The notes: generated from the letters alone by a model not told the origin. 64,000 nt of DNA from Membranipora membranacea (GCA_914767715.1 OU612068.1:29326001-29390000); one strand, 5' to 3'; counted from the first letter of the stretch, positions 1 through 13,558 are shown. Numbers and translations are program-made.

Positions 1-1671
1 TCTATTGCCATCGATCTCCATCTCACATATTTTTCTGATGTCTTCCTGACTATCTCGTCTTTGAACATGTCCAAACCACTGCATTCTCTTTCTTCTCATC
101 AGGTCTTTAATTGGCACCACTTTTGCTTCTTGTAAAATATCTTCGTTCCTCCTATGTTCCTCCAGGCTGATCTCAAGACAGTACCGGACCATGCGCATTT
201 CGCATGAGGCCATCTTATCTGACAGATGTCCCGTTATTGGCCATGTTTCGTTGCCATAGAGAAGGGTTGGTCGTATTGATGTTTTGTAGATTTAGAACTT
301 TCAGTTTGCATGGCATCTTTTTGTCACATAATACCCCAGTGAGCTCTCTCCATTTGTTCCATGCCTTCGATATCCTCAGCTCCACTTCCTTGCGGCATCC
401 TCCCTCTTGATGAATAGTGGTCCCCAAGTATTTAAATTGAGAACACTTTGGCAATGGAACCCTCTCCTCACTGTCATACTTCTTCAAATAGATGTCTCCT
501 TGGTTTCCTTCAGGTTGTAGGTACTCTGTCTTCTTTCTGCTTAGCTTGAGTCCGACACTCTCCATTTTCTCCCTCCAGATCTCTAACCTCCTCTCTAAGC
601 TCCCTCTATCTTCATCGCATAGAACCAGATCGTCGGCAAATAGCATTGCCCACGGTGAGTCCTCGTCAATGTCCTCCGTTATCACGTCCATGATTATTAT
701 GAAGAGCAACGGGCTCAGCGCAGATCCTTGGTGTAGTCCGACTTCTATGTGGATTCTTTCTGTATTGCCAGAGTTAGTTTTTACTTCAGTCGTACAGTTT
801 TCGTACATGTCCATTATGATTTTTTTATAGGACTCTGGAACTTGTCGCTTTCTCAAGCAGAACCAAATCAGCTCCCTCGGGATAGTGTCGTATGCTTTTT
901 CAAATCTACGAACACCATGTGCAGGTCTCTGTTTCGTTCTCTGAATTTTTCTTGGAGAATTCTGAGGCAGAACATTGGCTCTGTTGTAGACTTGCCTTTC
1001 TGAAAACCATACTGATTTTCCTTGATTTTTACCAGTCCTCTTATTCTTTGCTCTATAGTCCTCTCAAGAAGCTTCAAACAGTGGCTCAGAAGCTTTATAC
1101 CGCGATAGTTTCCGCATTCCAAGGGGTCTCCTTTTTCTTTGTATATAGGTGTTATCACACTTTCTCTCCATTCTTGTGGTATCCTGTCTGAAATGATGTT
1201 ATTCAAACATGCTGTCATCCATGATATCCCTCTCTCTTTGAGCAGTTTCACAACCTCTATTGGTAGTTGGTCGGGTCCTGTGGCTTTGTGTGCTTTCATC
1301 TTCTCCAGCTGGATCTTGACTTCTGTTTCACTGATTTCATTTATGGGACCTTCTACTGGCAGCATTACTGGTAACTCCTTTTTCTTGTTTTCGCTGTACA
1401 GCAAGTAGTCGAAATAATCTTTCCATCTCTTCTTGATGTCATCATCTTCATTCAGGATCTTCCCATTGTTATCTTTTACAAATGGTATTCTGTCAATGTC
1501 CTTAGATCTTCTGTGCCTAGATTTGGCCAAGCGATGAATAATCTTTGGACCACTGTGCTCCAGTTCTTGGTATAAGTTTTCTGCCGCTGCTGCTTTGGTG
1601 ATGGCCACCTTCTCCTTGCTTATCTTATTGAGTCTGATGATTACCAATCGACCAAATAACACGGGCCCCAA
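1..1671 (-). mobile_element. RTE-like non-LTR retrotransposon fragment (reverse transcriptase)
   Basis: Two overlapping minus-strand frames (1671-868 and 856-215) give one reverse transcriptase broken by a frameshift near 860-880. The first holds the RT finger and palm blocks (ATGPDQLPIEVVKLL, YKEKGDPLECGNYRGIKLL, QYGFQKGKSTTEPMF). The second holds GLHQGSALSPLLF and the catalytic FADD box, followed by the thumb. A third frame from about 214 to base 1 continues with the usual C-terminal motif MQWFGHVQRRDS, so the element runs off the window edge and has at least two frame breaks. No apurinic endonuclease domain is visible upstream of 1671, so it is 5'-truncated. Clade assignment (RTE-like) rests on motif resemblance only. 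It is a dead copy. Confidence 0.85.
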
Positions 1672-2375
1672 GAGAGGTATATTCGGTCCACTTAGAAAAA
1701 GTAGTATGATTGTTGAATATGGTATTATTGGTACCAGATGGACACATTGGATACGTCTCTGCGAGGTACATGAGTGAGTCCGAAGGCTTGTGCGGGAATA
1801 ATATCACCAGAGGACGAGGAGGAGAACAATCAATCAAGAATACTCCACCAATGGGACTTGACATTCTGATTGAAAGACCCCCCCCCCCTCTGTATCCTAC
1901 AAGAGAGAAACTTCATTACCACATCTACAGTACATGATCAGCAAGCTAACACCTTCTCTAGGAATGTTCTATATGACCTCAGTAGTTTATGATGCACTGG
2001 TCCATGATAAATAAGGACCTTCTGGTATTGTACTACAATAGCATTACATGCCATGAATCAGGACAGTAAGTGAGAAAAAGTGGTGGGGAGGCAATAATCC
2101 TGGAGGGCACGAAGTAACATCAGGAGGAGTACTGTAAGATTCTGGGTTCTGGCCCCAAACTCAAAAATGTTCTAAGGTATATAAATACCAGTTGGAGATC
2201 ACAAGTGAGCTGATTATGACATGAATTATTCTACTATAGTTTTTAAGGGCCACTTTATTTACTACCTACTCTAGAGTGATTTTATTTCCACTGCAAGAAT
2301 GTGGTACAGAAAAGGCTCAATGATTAAAAGGAAATCTTTAACTGTAAAAAAAAAATTCTGTCGTCTAACCGTTCT

Positions 2376-2415
2376 AACCATAAACATATAAATATATATT
2401 TATATGTTTATGGTT
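2376..2415. repeat. Perfect 40-bp palindrome, CCATAAACATATAA family
   Basis: AACCATAAACATATAAATAT is followed immediately by its reverse complement. A relative with the same ends and a longer loop is at 3899-3957. It is probably a minimal MITE or foldback remnant. Confidence 0.8.
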
Positions 2416-3195
2416 CTCACTGTGCTATTGAGTTTGAGAAGGTGATAACATCAGCATACATCGTCACATCGATGTCACTGGGTTTATATTATAAGTTGAT
2501 GCAGGCAAGCCAATGCGATGGACCCACAAGTGTTCCCTGTAGAACGCCAACAGTAGATGGGATATTGGCAGATGATGTTGTATTCACCTTTATACTCTGA
2601 CACCCTGTCATCGAGTAAATCTAAGCATAGCTTGGTTAGGGCTTCATGTACTGTAAGGCTATTGAGTAAAGTTGATTGGCAATCCTCCAGATTCTGCCTG
2701 AGTTGCTGATATATATGTGGGTCATATGGATGTAATAAAGCAAAATACATAATTGTCATCGTACACAGTGAAGAAATTTAATAATTATGAATACGGAAAG
2801 GTGAGTTAATTTTCAACTTCATGAAATTTATCTATTTTATTTATTTAGATATGTATATCACTTTATCGAAAGTCCCCTGCAATAACAATATTCTTTGGTA
2901 AATTAAGGCGAAATAAGGATATTCAGTTATTTATTAAATTATCATCATTAATTACTTTTTCAGGTATTTTTAGACATTCCCTTACAGGCTTACGAAACAA
3001 CGGTTTATCAAAATACCTTCATGTGTGAGAACTTTGTTTAATGAGGCTACAAGAATGCTCCCTTTGACAGCTTGTTCAAGTTTTGTGAAAATACGGTTGC
3101 CTTTGATGGTCTAGGTTGTTGAGATTATATGGGTTATGTCGTTGAAAACGGATTTGTCAAGAAACATTGATACTATATCTCTGAACTGTCACAAG

Positions 3196-3225
3196 CATAG
3201 ACTTAATAATATTATTAAGTCTATG
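3196..3225. repeat. Perfect 30-bp palindrome, CATAGACTTAAT family
   Basis: CATAGACTTAATAAT is followed by its reverse complement. Looser relatives with the same CATAGACTTAAT or AAGTCTATG ends lie near 33956, 39226-39280 and 39403-39430. Confidence 0.75.
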
Positions 3226-3419
3226 GTCACAAGTCATTGCTGAGCACATTTTTTCATCAAATTATTAAAATCCTTTTTTTTTGTAACTGTTGTGTTTGTC
3301 GTAGAAGGTCAAATTAGACTCATCGGTATTATTCTAAACAAAACATTAATTATTATACATTATAATGAACTCAAATTCTATGAATGAACTTCACCTGTTT
3401 TAAAACCTTTTGCAATAAA

Positions 3420-3835
3420 TTTGACTAATGGCTGGTGCACATTGTCCCAGACGACCATCCCAGATAGCCATCCCAGTCAATGTGAACATGAAAATGACAC
3501 AATCCCAGACTGTTTGGGTCCGTCTGGGATAGTATCTGGAAAGTTCGTAAGCGTCAAACTTCCCCGATGCTGTCCCAGACGAACCCTGACTCATTTTGCA
3601 TCTGGGTGCTATGTGAACCAGACATTAGGATGATCTGGGATCATCTGGGTCGATCTGGGACTATCTGGGACGATCCTAAACAATGTGAACATCATCCCAG
3701 CACTATCCCAGACAAAAACCTAACTGCTAGTCTGGGATGAATTTTTTAATGTGAACATAAGACTGGGACCATCAGGGATGAGCATCTGGGAGAGATGTTC
3801 ACATGTAGCTGCTAGGTGTACGGAAAACTAATATT
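3420..3835. mobile_element. CATCTGGGA-rich MITE, copy 1
   Basis: About 410 bp built from alternating TCCCAGA and TCTGGGA words. The left part reads mostly as the reverse complement of the right part, so it can fold back. Related copies are at 31540-31885 and 62035-62500. It has no coding capacity. Confidence 0.7.
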
Positions 3836-4233
3836 TTTTTCTGCCCCCCCAAATTATTTTTTTTAAATCAGTTTTATCTAGAAAAGAATTAGATCCAGCC
3901 ATAAACATATAAATAACATGTAAACATATAAAAAGAGTGCTTATATGTTTATGGATCCAGCAGATGAAGCTAATGGTAATTCTCACTGTGTGTGACCAGT
4001 GGCTAATATATTTTATATACTATCTATGTGACCAATGTTGATTATATCGGCTTTGTGACAAGTGGTAACAATGTATAAGAGATGTCAGTGGGGCTGTTTG
4101 ACCCATCCTCTAATGTTGAGCCCTGGATCAGCATATGGTAGAAATGGCTGTTCTGTTGTTATGACACGCAAAAGATAATAAAACTCAAGAAGAGGAAGAT
4201 ATCAGTAAGCATTTACTGAACGTAGGCGACACC

Positions 4234-6267
4234 ATGTTTCTCGTGCTGATTCTAGGCTGCTCTGCTCTACAGATGCAAATTGTCTATTCAGCATCTTCTG
4301 GGGTGAGTCAATCCTACTCAATATGCATTTTTATGTGCCTTTATATTGTGCCCTTGATATCTACCTTCTGTATTGCCCATAAGTATGGGCATACAGTGCC
4401 GTGCTGATTTAATGGACATTTTGCAGTTGAGCTCTTACGCTCATGCAGCATGACCAATTCTTTTACGTCTTAAAAAAGATATTCAGGAAATGATTAAAAA
4501 GATCTACCTATAGGCACACCAGGCTGATAACTCCTAAAGCTGATACACATTATTTAAAAGTAGGTTTGGTCCAACCTATAAACACATGGGTTTATGAGCG
4601 CAACATTAACATACAAATCATCTGTTCAAATAATATTACTGTAGTCAGTTTTCTGAGCTCTGATTTGGGCCTCAATTCGGAGTTGTCCTCTCTCCAGTTT
4701 AGTACTTTTAACCCACGCCGCATAGGAAAAACGTGCTGAAAAGAGGGTTATCTTGGACACAGCTTATGTTAGGATAAAAATGATTTTCGATTCAAAACTG
4801 CACCATTGAAAACTGATAGGGACATAGTTTGGGAAATAATTTTGGTATTCGGATAGTCAATTATATCAATTTCTGTCTGTTTTGCGGACAAATTTGATGG
4901 AATTTTTCATGGATTTTGTCACTAAAATTAAGATTTATCAACTTTCAAACCCCCAATGATTTGAAAACCCTGTCTCACAGGTTGCAGATTCTGAATCAAA
5001 AATCATTTGTATCCTAACATAAGCGGTTTTCAAGAAAACCCTCTTTCAGCACGTTTTTTCTATGCGGCGTGGGTTAAAAGTACCAAACTGGAGAGAGGAC
5101 AACTCCTCAAATTAGAGCTCAGAAACCTGTCTATTGGTAACAAGTTCAAGTAATTTTAACAGTAATTATTAGAGTAGTTATAATAGTAATGGTAATGGTA
5201 ATAGTAATAATATAAATAATTGTGTTCATCCTTTAGGTTTGTACAAATCAAACGGAGGTGGAGCCTGATGTTGAACTTCCTCGGACATGTTTAGACTTGT
5301 TATGTCAGGGTCATAGATTGAGTGGAGTATATTATGTATACCCAGATGGCAGATATAACTACTATATAGAGGTCTACTGTGATCAGAAAACTGACGGGGG
5401 AGGCTGGACGGTATGTTTGGTTATCAGCTACTAAAATAAACCATAAGAATAAAATGATAATAATAAGATAATACAATGATTGACGAGCTTTCCCGCATTT
5501 TTTTATCAGCTTATACATCAGTTGGAATTTAATTTTTCTATTTACTTTTTTTTTCAGGTATTTCAGAGGCGTATAGACGGTCGAACAGACTTCTTTCGTA
5601 ACTGGCAGAACTACAAGCTCGGTTTTGGTTACTCATATGAAGAGTTTTGGCTTGGTTTAGATAAAATACACAACTTTCTCAGTTTGTACAAAGAGAATGA
5701 ACTGTCAGTATACCTTGAGTCCTTTGGTAATCTGGCAGTCCTGGCTAACTATGGACAATTCAACATCGGGGATGAGATGAGCGGATATAAGTTATCTATA
5801 GGAAAGTTTACTGGCTCCACACCACCAGGTTAAGTAGACACACAAATCAATTTACAAAAGCTTCTTCATTTCCTTATTATTTGCAACTCAATTGTGTTTT
5901 TTGTGTGATCGTTACGTTCAAAGAACCACCTACCTCCACAGAAACAACAAATAGTAATAAATACCATTACAGACTTTAGTTATATCTTCATAACCAGTAG
6001 ATGATATATTTTGTAGGAGACAGTTTACTCTTCCACAATAACGCGAAGTTCTCTACTTTTGACCGAGATCAAGACACTTCACCTAATAACTGCGCTGAGA
6101 AATTCCAGGGCGCCTGGTGGTACAAGTCTTGTCATAAGTCTAACCTCAACGGACTATATCACGAAGGAAAGCATGATTCTTTCGCTGATGGTATAAACTG
6201 GAAATCATTTTTGGGCTGTCATGAATCTATGAAAACCTCTATTATGATGTTCAGAGGTAAATTATAA
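4234..6267 (+). CDS. Secreted fibrinogen-related (FReD) protein, 254 aa
   Basis: Four exons join in phase: 4234-4302, 5237-5410, 5558-5828 and 6017-6267. The product starts with a hydrophobic signal peptide ([19 protein letters not shown]) and is otherwise one fibrinogen C-terminal domain. Visible hallmarks are the first cysteine and core ([23 protein letters not shown]), then [16 protein letters not shown], then the calcium-site-like [21 protein letters not shown] and the closing GLYHEG region. Each exon ends at a good GT donor and starts after an AG acceptor. Ficolin, angiopoietin and tenascin-like proteins share this domain. Here there is no collagen or coiled-coil region, so it resembles simple invertebrate FReD lectins. 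Lectin or immune function is inferred, not shown. Intron 1 (934 bp) carries a foldback MITE. Confidence 0.9.
4650..5140. mobile_element. Foldback MITE, AGACAGTTTTCTGAGCTC family, copy A
   Basis: About 490 bp in intron 1 of the FReD gene. The ends are long imperfect inverted repeats (left CAGTTTTCTGAGCTCTGATT, right as its reverse complement). Each arm holds CCCACGCCGCATAGGAAAAA and a CTCTCTCC/GGAGAGAG block. A second copy sits at 54611-55125. There is no coding capacity. Confidence 0.85.
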
Positions 6268-8490
6268 TCCATTCACCAAAGTGACGAGCCACCTCCCAAT
6301 TATGTTTTTTACAAAATTAATTTTGGTGAATAATAATGTCTTTCCATTTGTACCAGTTTGTTAATTTTCCAAGATTCATGAGGGAACTGAATCAGCTTAT
6401 CGATGTTCATGTTCCTATCTTCTGTGTTAGGCCATCAAATGCCACAATTAATATCCTCGAAAATATTCTTTAGTTCAATCAATGGAATGCATGTTAACAA
6501 CTTAACTCATTTCAAATTATTTGAGCTCATGTTTTTGGCAGGTTCAGCTACAAAAATTTCAAAGTGTTAAGCCGAAATTCATTAAACGCAGCAGTTATAA
6601 TCTAGAATAGATAATACTCTAGCTGTTCATTATGTTGAAATCTAAGTGAACTGTCAGATTTCTGAATTTCTCATTTTAGAGTGATAATATTATATAAAAT
6701 TAGTGAGATTAACGGCTTGAAACCTGTGATACCTAGGGTTTTAAAACTAAATAAATTCATGATGAAAAAATTTCAATTTGAGACTAGGTCTATGGTATAG
6801 TACCTAGATCTTGAGGTTTTCCAATATTATTTAACCGAGAGTGAACTGTTGTCCCATAACAAGAAGAAACAGTATAAACTTTAGTGCAAAGGTGCATAAA
6901 AGGAAAAGTCACAAAACCTTCCCTGTCACAAATTTGTCGGTAACATGTAAATAATGACATACATTGCAAAAAAAAACATATTTAAATATTATGCATTATA
7001 GGCCATTATAGACATACGTGACGAAATCATAGCAAAAACTTATTTAAGTGACAATAATTTAAAAGTGGCCAACAAATGCAAAAAATAAATGCCAAAACAC
7101 ACCGTTAGCGGAATGATTGCATTCCAGTTAGCATATAGGTCGTGGCTAGTCCGCTGACTTTCAAAGTGTTTGATTCATCTTTTACCTACGGCATTTATAT
7201 TTCCACATGGCCAGGATTGTTCTGCATGAGGGTCAGAAATGGCCTCACAGCTGTTGTGGAAAGCACTTTTAAAACTTGGAAGATAGGGCAACTGAACATA
7301 CAAAAATATTAGATGATGCTGTGTCACTTTCTGTTCTGGTAACTTATATGAAGACTTTGAAGAGTAGTTTGTTGAAGTGTCTGCCGTTGCTCACGTTTAG
7401 TGGAGATGAGAAAATTAATCTCAGAAGGATGGTATGTGAGAGTTACATATCATGCTCTCCTCATAGACAATAGTGGTGTATGGTGTTTATAGTAGGGATT
7501 TGGAAAGCGAAGAGTTAATTTATTATACACAAAAGCATTATGATTACCCATCGACGGAATGCCTACCTATGTTTCACCAGGGAGTTTCCCTGGTTTCACT
7601 GTCATCACTGATATGGATTTGTCTTTTCTTGTAAGTTATAAAACTATTTATTCGCAAATTGAAGAGGGAATGCAATCTCTAAATAGTACAATGTCTCCTC
7701 ACATTGATATTCAATTTAGTTGATGCGATAGAGGGACAAACCAAAATATACCACTCTAGTGTAAACAGGGTGGCAAAAGGAGGGTGACAAAAGGAGTGTG
7801 GGAGGAAACAAAGCCGGTTTGGACCTGCTATTTATGATAACAGTTCTTCAATGTTTTCAATCTATTCTGCAAGCATTACAAAGCTGTTAGGTTCTCCTTA
7901 TTAAAACAAAGTTACAGCTGGGTACCTATCTTATCCTGGTATGAGTGTCCATGACACAACAATTCTTTAGAGGTGCAGTGTCTCCAAACCAGGCACTGGC
8001 AAGCAAAAAGATTCTCATTTTATTCATTTAGATTATCTTTAATCTTCATCATTTTAGGCAGTTGGCAGGAGATTTTAGAGTTGGCAATCAAACTCCCATT
8101 GTGACATTGAAATAATAAGTGTGACCAATATTCCTGGGCAGATAAATACTCACAGCATGCCCTTCAATTTCAGCTACTATAGCAATTTAATGGGAAATGA
8201 ACAGAACTTTATCATGATAAAATATTTTATTATAGAGGATGTATGACCAGCATACCAACAAAAAGCGCCACCTCCGTTAAACTCAGGCTTATCAAAATAA
8301 TTTTGATTATAATCATGATAATACTGATTGTAAGAACCAGATTTTGCCAACATTTGGCAATAAAGGAGAAAGTGCAAGTCATAATGACACTGTCTAGGGA
8401 GCCATCATCAGAGATTAACTGCACCAATTTGAAATGTTTGAAACTCAAGTCGCTTATAGTTGCAGTCTTAGGCAAGGATAACTTGAACAG
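6268..8490. other. Intergenic region, nothing recognised
   Basis: Lies between two converging genes: the FReD gene (+) ends at 6267 and the VWC gene (-) ends at 8491. Only short frames without domain similarity are present. No RNA gene or long repeat was seen. Confidence 0.5.
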
Positions 8491-11400
8491 CTAACTAAAG
8501 CTGGAGCGATGTTTCATGTCTACATGTAACTGTTTAATCCTCTTCTGCCTTCTTAGTCTAGCGGCCAGTCTTTCCGGTTTAGAAGCAGCTATTTCCTTTA
8601 GCTGTTCCTCAGACAGACCAACTGCTGTATCAGCTTCATCATTACAGTCTACAAAACCGTACTGAGTAAGTGTCACACTGTCACTTCTCCTACTGTCACT
8701 GTGACCAGCTCTTAAATCTCGCCTCATCACTGTTGGTGAGTTCCCGGCACTCAGTGATACTCGTATACGATCTCCCTGTGACAGGATGTCAGGATGTGAG
8801 AGAATATCTGGATGTGACAGGACAACCGGATGTGACACACTCGGTGTAGTTGTAGAAGAAGAGCAGACAGATAGTCTATCACCGTGTAACGATGACTCGC
8901 CACCAACCGGTTCCTGTCGTACAGGTAGATGTCTGTCATGCTTGTCGGCATATACTGAAAGGTCTAGTGTCGATAAACTGTCATATGATACAGCTGTCTC
9001 TAAGTCAGAGTATGAGTGACTGATCTGAGGGCCCAGAGCACATGCCTGGGTACCCAGTGAGATACGACCTGATGATTGCGTCGCCAGTTCGTCACAGTCT
9101 AACGATTGGCTACAAGTAGTTATTTGTGATGAGTCCTGGCAAGAGCTGAGAGGAATGTCTGTTTGCGGGGACTGAGAGCTCATATCAACAGTTAAGGAGA
9201 GCTGGGGGTTCGATGCTCCCACCCCACTTGTCCTGATAGGATCACCAGTTCTAAGATTATTTGAAACAAAGCTTTGCTGTAAACTGAAGTCATAAGTGCT
9301 ATTTGGTGGGGTGGTTTGACATCCTGCATTTACAACTCCTGTGCTGTTGATGCCTGAAAAGAAAAAAATATGAATATCCTGACAAAATATAGCTACACTT
9401 ATCATTATCTTTCACCTGGCTACATTCATTATGTCCATCACTTCAAACTGTCAAGCCTCCTTGTGCTGTCGCTTCCCGTTACGACAATAAATACATTTTT
9501 TATTAACTGCTCGAGGCAAAGATCTCCTTAATTGTATTTGCTCAATCGATTATTGTCATGAATAGGCACTCATCTATTGATGAAATACTGGAGTAGTTGG
9601 GATCGAATTGTCAGAGTGGTAATTATTGTCTATGCGCTCAGTTATAGAAACATCTCAACTCATTTTGATGCAATATGTATCATCATGTAAGAAAAACCCA
9701 TCACCAATACAATCAGTCATGTATGGCTTATAAAGGAAGCTCATAGAAGGACATCACTCCTAAATAAAACTATCCTCATATATTAACACAGACTCAAGCG
9801 CATAAAAAAGAAATGTACTAATATGAACACTTTGTCTATTATCTTGTCACAGCGACAGCAGAATTCTGATGTACATTGACATTTCGACCAAGGGTTTCAG
9901 AAGGTCCCATATGGTGAATTATTTATGGTTTATGTAAGTGAAAAAAAGTTATTTATAGAAATTGAACAATAATCTCCTACTACGCCCGCTCATATTGTAT
10001 GATAACCTTGCAGCGTTTCTCTAACTGAAGCGTATAAGAAGGGCCAAAATTATCTCACTTCTAATATACCTCACCTGACATTCTGGGATATAGGGTATAT
10101 AACAGTATCATATGTGTTTTAGAAAGGGCTGGAAGGGCAGGAGGCTATTCGTTTTATATCCGAATATTTAAAGCGACAGTGTGTTGACCGGGTAATTAAT
10201 TATCTTTTTCCAATTTTCAGAATCTGTATCAAGTATCAGGATCAAGTAATGAAATGTGCCGAAAAAAGGGGAAAAAAGTAAACTAATCAGTACAGGTTTT
10301 TTGTTAATATCTCAACTTTATGATGAGACTGTTCTAATTTAGAAGCGAGTATTGGGTACATACCAAGAGGTAAACTTGCTATTTTCTTAGTGTGAAATGA
10401 ATAGCTATATTTACTAAATATACTGACCTGTATTTGGTGGAGGACTGGGCTGAGTTATAGTAGAGTAAGCAGGAGGTGAGTCATCGTCACATGTTAGAGT
10501 ATAAGGTGGAGGGGCACCTGCCGGTATGGCTAATCTCTCATATGAGATACCGATATCTACACCATCATAGGCTGTCGAATACATGACAGATGTCTCATCT
10601 ACTCTACCCCGTCCACCTCGTGAGATTCCTGTAATCAAGAGCTCGGAGTGACGAGCGACAACTTCGATATGATATGAAGGGAGAGACATCAGTAGAGATC
10701 TTATTTATAGATGGCTGTATTCACAAACAGTTGGTGAAGTTTCCTCACAGTTTTTAAAAATTTCAATCTTGTTTTTGTGTTAAATAGGTTAAAAAGCCAG
10801 AGAGTTGATCATATCGGGAAAAAGGAAGACTAAAATATTAAAAGCGTTTATATATCACTGACCTTGTCTAATATTGAGTAGAAGCCTGTGTCGTCTGAAT
10901 TTGTGCATAATAAATAGTATAATCATAACAATGATGACACATATAGCAATACTAGCAGCAAGCCTGATCCCTGCTACACTCAGAGCATCATCTACAAATA
11001 TAAACAGTGCAAGTGTCACTACAATGTGTGATAATACAACTTTCACATCACATTTAAAAGAATGTCATATTGTTCTGATTCACCAGAAGTAATACTTATC
11101 GCAGTGGTACCTTTAGGCTGTGGGTAATGCTGATTGAGACCAGCTATATAGTTGCGCTGAGCCAGCCATTGTGTATTATTATACTCTCTTTCAGTCTGAG
11201 TGTGCAGGGAATACTCCACTTTGTGACTCCCCATATTAATAATCCTGCACTGTCAGATTAACAAGTGCTCCGCTTATGTCTCAGCCTATCACTAGTGTCA
11301 CCTCCGAGCAGGTGCTTGCTGTACTCCCTTAATACTATTGCTAACTACTGTCAGTGTAATTAATACAAACCATCCTTATAACTCATAATCTGCTAATGTA

Positions 11401-13308
11401 TCCAATATTGTAGAGAATCTATTCTCATGCAATCCATAAATTATATCCACTGCATATGTTGTATAATTATATGGGTCCATGCTGACTCAATAGGAGATAC
11501 TCACAAGCTAGGAACGCATCAATAATAGTTATCAACTGCAAAGTAGATTATTATAATGTAACTGTAGTAATGCCTGACCTAATTATTCAATTAAATTTTA
11601 CAGTTTCACCTAAGCGTATACTGCAGTTTTAAGTTACACAGTATGAAGTCACTGTTTATTGGGCGAAAGGGTGGATATTCACCTGCAACATAGGACCAAA
11701 TTTCGAAAACAACTAGTGTATATACTTATTATATGGGTATTATTTAGTTTAGTGGCATAACAAATGTTGGGCCTTAAAGCATTCATGAAATAAACCTTTA
11801 AATAATCGGAGGAACTGCAACAGCTTATAAGCTTCAAAATGAGCCTAAGAGCAGCTCAATTGGTCAATTAGGACTGAAGTTATGACTTATCAAAGTAAGG
11901 CCTCGCTGAGGCTTGCTCGCTCACTTATCAGTAGCATATATGGCTGTATGTTTGTAATCGATGTAATACAGCTTCTAGTATTTATCTGTCATATAATGAA
12001 GTGTCGTGTAATTATGAGGTGTCTAATGGCTGTCCATATTTTTGGATAATGGGTAGATATAACATTTAACACTTGGAGTCCTGCGAGTTGGTGATTCATT
12101 AGAGGCTAAAGTGTTGTCTCCTTACGGGTTTTATCATTTTGATCAGACAACTCCCTTGTTGTGAAAACTAACCATTCGCGCATTAGCGACGTAAGCATAT
12201 AATACTAATACATGTTTCTAAACACAAAATAAAACTATGAGAGAGATGTCAGAGAGGCTGGTAGAAAAGTGTTCAATGTTTACATGAGATGTGCTATAAG
12301 AATCACAGTCCATGGTTTGACATGTCAACAATCACATAAATATTTTTTATATGTTTGTGGATATGTTGATCAGAAAATAAAGAGCTATATCTTGAAAATG
12401 ACGTAAACTGACACGGCAATATATCACACGCTTCACAAACCTTCTGCTCTCGATGTGTTATCTATGATGAACACTTTGGGTACTTGATTCATGCCGCATA
12501 CTCCTATCTCAGGAATAAAATCGTAAAACATGAAACATCTCCACAAGAATTCCTAACTCATGAAATCATATTTTCATGAATACAATTTAATTCATTACAA
12601 TTATACAATGTTCAAAAAGCACAGCGGCGATAATCTTACCACTAGGAGATGATGCTGGGGTTACTTCTGTCTGACAAACATAGCTACAACATGTCCTCTC
12701 TATTTTAACATAATTCTCACATTGTGTTGGCGCCCTACAAAAATAGTATGGAGTCACAACACTTGGTATCGATGACTGATTTTATTTCTGCGTCCAATAA
12801 CATGGCGGTGATCGAAACTAATGCTTATCATGATGGCTAAGAAGACAAGAGTTTGGGCAGAGATCATTGGCACAGTCACATCAATGTGGAATATAAACCT
12901 CGGTTATAGCAGGGTTCACACTTTCTCTTATTTGCTGTTAGCTTTAAGTCTACTTAGCCACAGTTAGAAAGTCAAACTATAAGTGATTTGGCAGACAAGT
13001 GTTTTTCCCACACACAGATATTTCAAAGTTGACAGTCACATTGACAATGCCAAGATAACACACACCTCATTGAGGGTGTGAATGCCTGTATGGGAACCTA
13101 CATGATAATGTACTAAAGTCTCTAACGAACAGCTATATAAACTCACGCGCATGCAGCAGATAGGCACATCTGCTGTGTTCCATTACTACAGTGACAGTTA
13201 TAACAGTAATCTCCAGATCTTGGATAGAACCATTGTCCGTGAGCCACAGAATTACCCTCACCATCCAAACAGCCATCTGTCATACTGCCCATCTTTCATT
13301 GCCTGTCT
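8491..13308 (-). CDS. VWC-domain single-pass membrane protein with PPxY tail (N-terminus incomplete)
   Basis: Minus-strand exons: 13308-13147 (open from about 13290), 12734-12640, 11244-11084, 10991-10863, 10628-10428 and 9353-8491 (stop). The first two encode a von Willebrand factor C module with the C..CxC pattern CYNCHC, then MCLSAAC, then the diagnostic CCSYVC. The fourth exon encodes one membrane helix (IRLAASIAICVIIVMIILFIM) followed by KFRRHR, so the tail is cytoplasmic. Exon five carries PPPYT and PPAYST, candidate WW-domain ligands. The 287-residue last exon is Ser/Thr-rich and low in structure. Phases agree from 11084 to the stop. Joining 12640 to 11244 does not keep phase with the obvious sites, so a small exon or another acceptor is missing there. 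No signal peptide exon was identified upstream of 13308. VWC modules often bind BMP-type ligands, but a function here is inference. Confidence 0.75.
13147..13308 (-). CDS. VWC module exon (first recognised exon of the VWC membrane protein)
   Basis: On the minus strand the frame reads DGCLDGEGNSVAHGQWFYPR and then CYNCHC and MCLSAAC. It ends at donor GCATGCGC|GTGAGT and joins the CC..C exon at 12734 in phase. A good acceptor lies at 13309, but an in-frame TGA sits between it and the domain. So either translation starts within the exon (ATG GGC AGT ATG ACA) or an internal acceptor is used. A start here would leave the ectodomain without a signal peptide. Confidence 0.8.
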
Positions 13309-13558
13309 CTGCAGGAAACAGAACTATCAAATTATGAGGGTTCTATGACACAACAGCCATATTTGACTCGATTGCACTACTACGCAAAATTTAAATGCCA
13401 TAGATACTCCATCATAGAACCGTCAATTGAGTTTTATGGGATATAAATATTACTCCCGAGTCTTAGATAAATTTTTCAGTTTCTGTATGGACAATTGAGG
13501 TTCCAGTGGCAGCCTTTCCATAAAGACGCATTGGGTGCACAACAGCCTTCACTATAGG

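Larger units (their letters stand above)
1865..4233. other. Intergenic region with small palindromes
   Basis: No credible exon is seen between the retrotransposon and the FReD gene. The stretch holds a C-run near 1880, a perfect 40-bp palindrome (2376-2415), a perfect 30-bp palindrome (3196-3225) and a CATCTGGGA-rich MITE (3420-3835). The short frames here have no recognisable domain. Confidence 0.6.
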
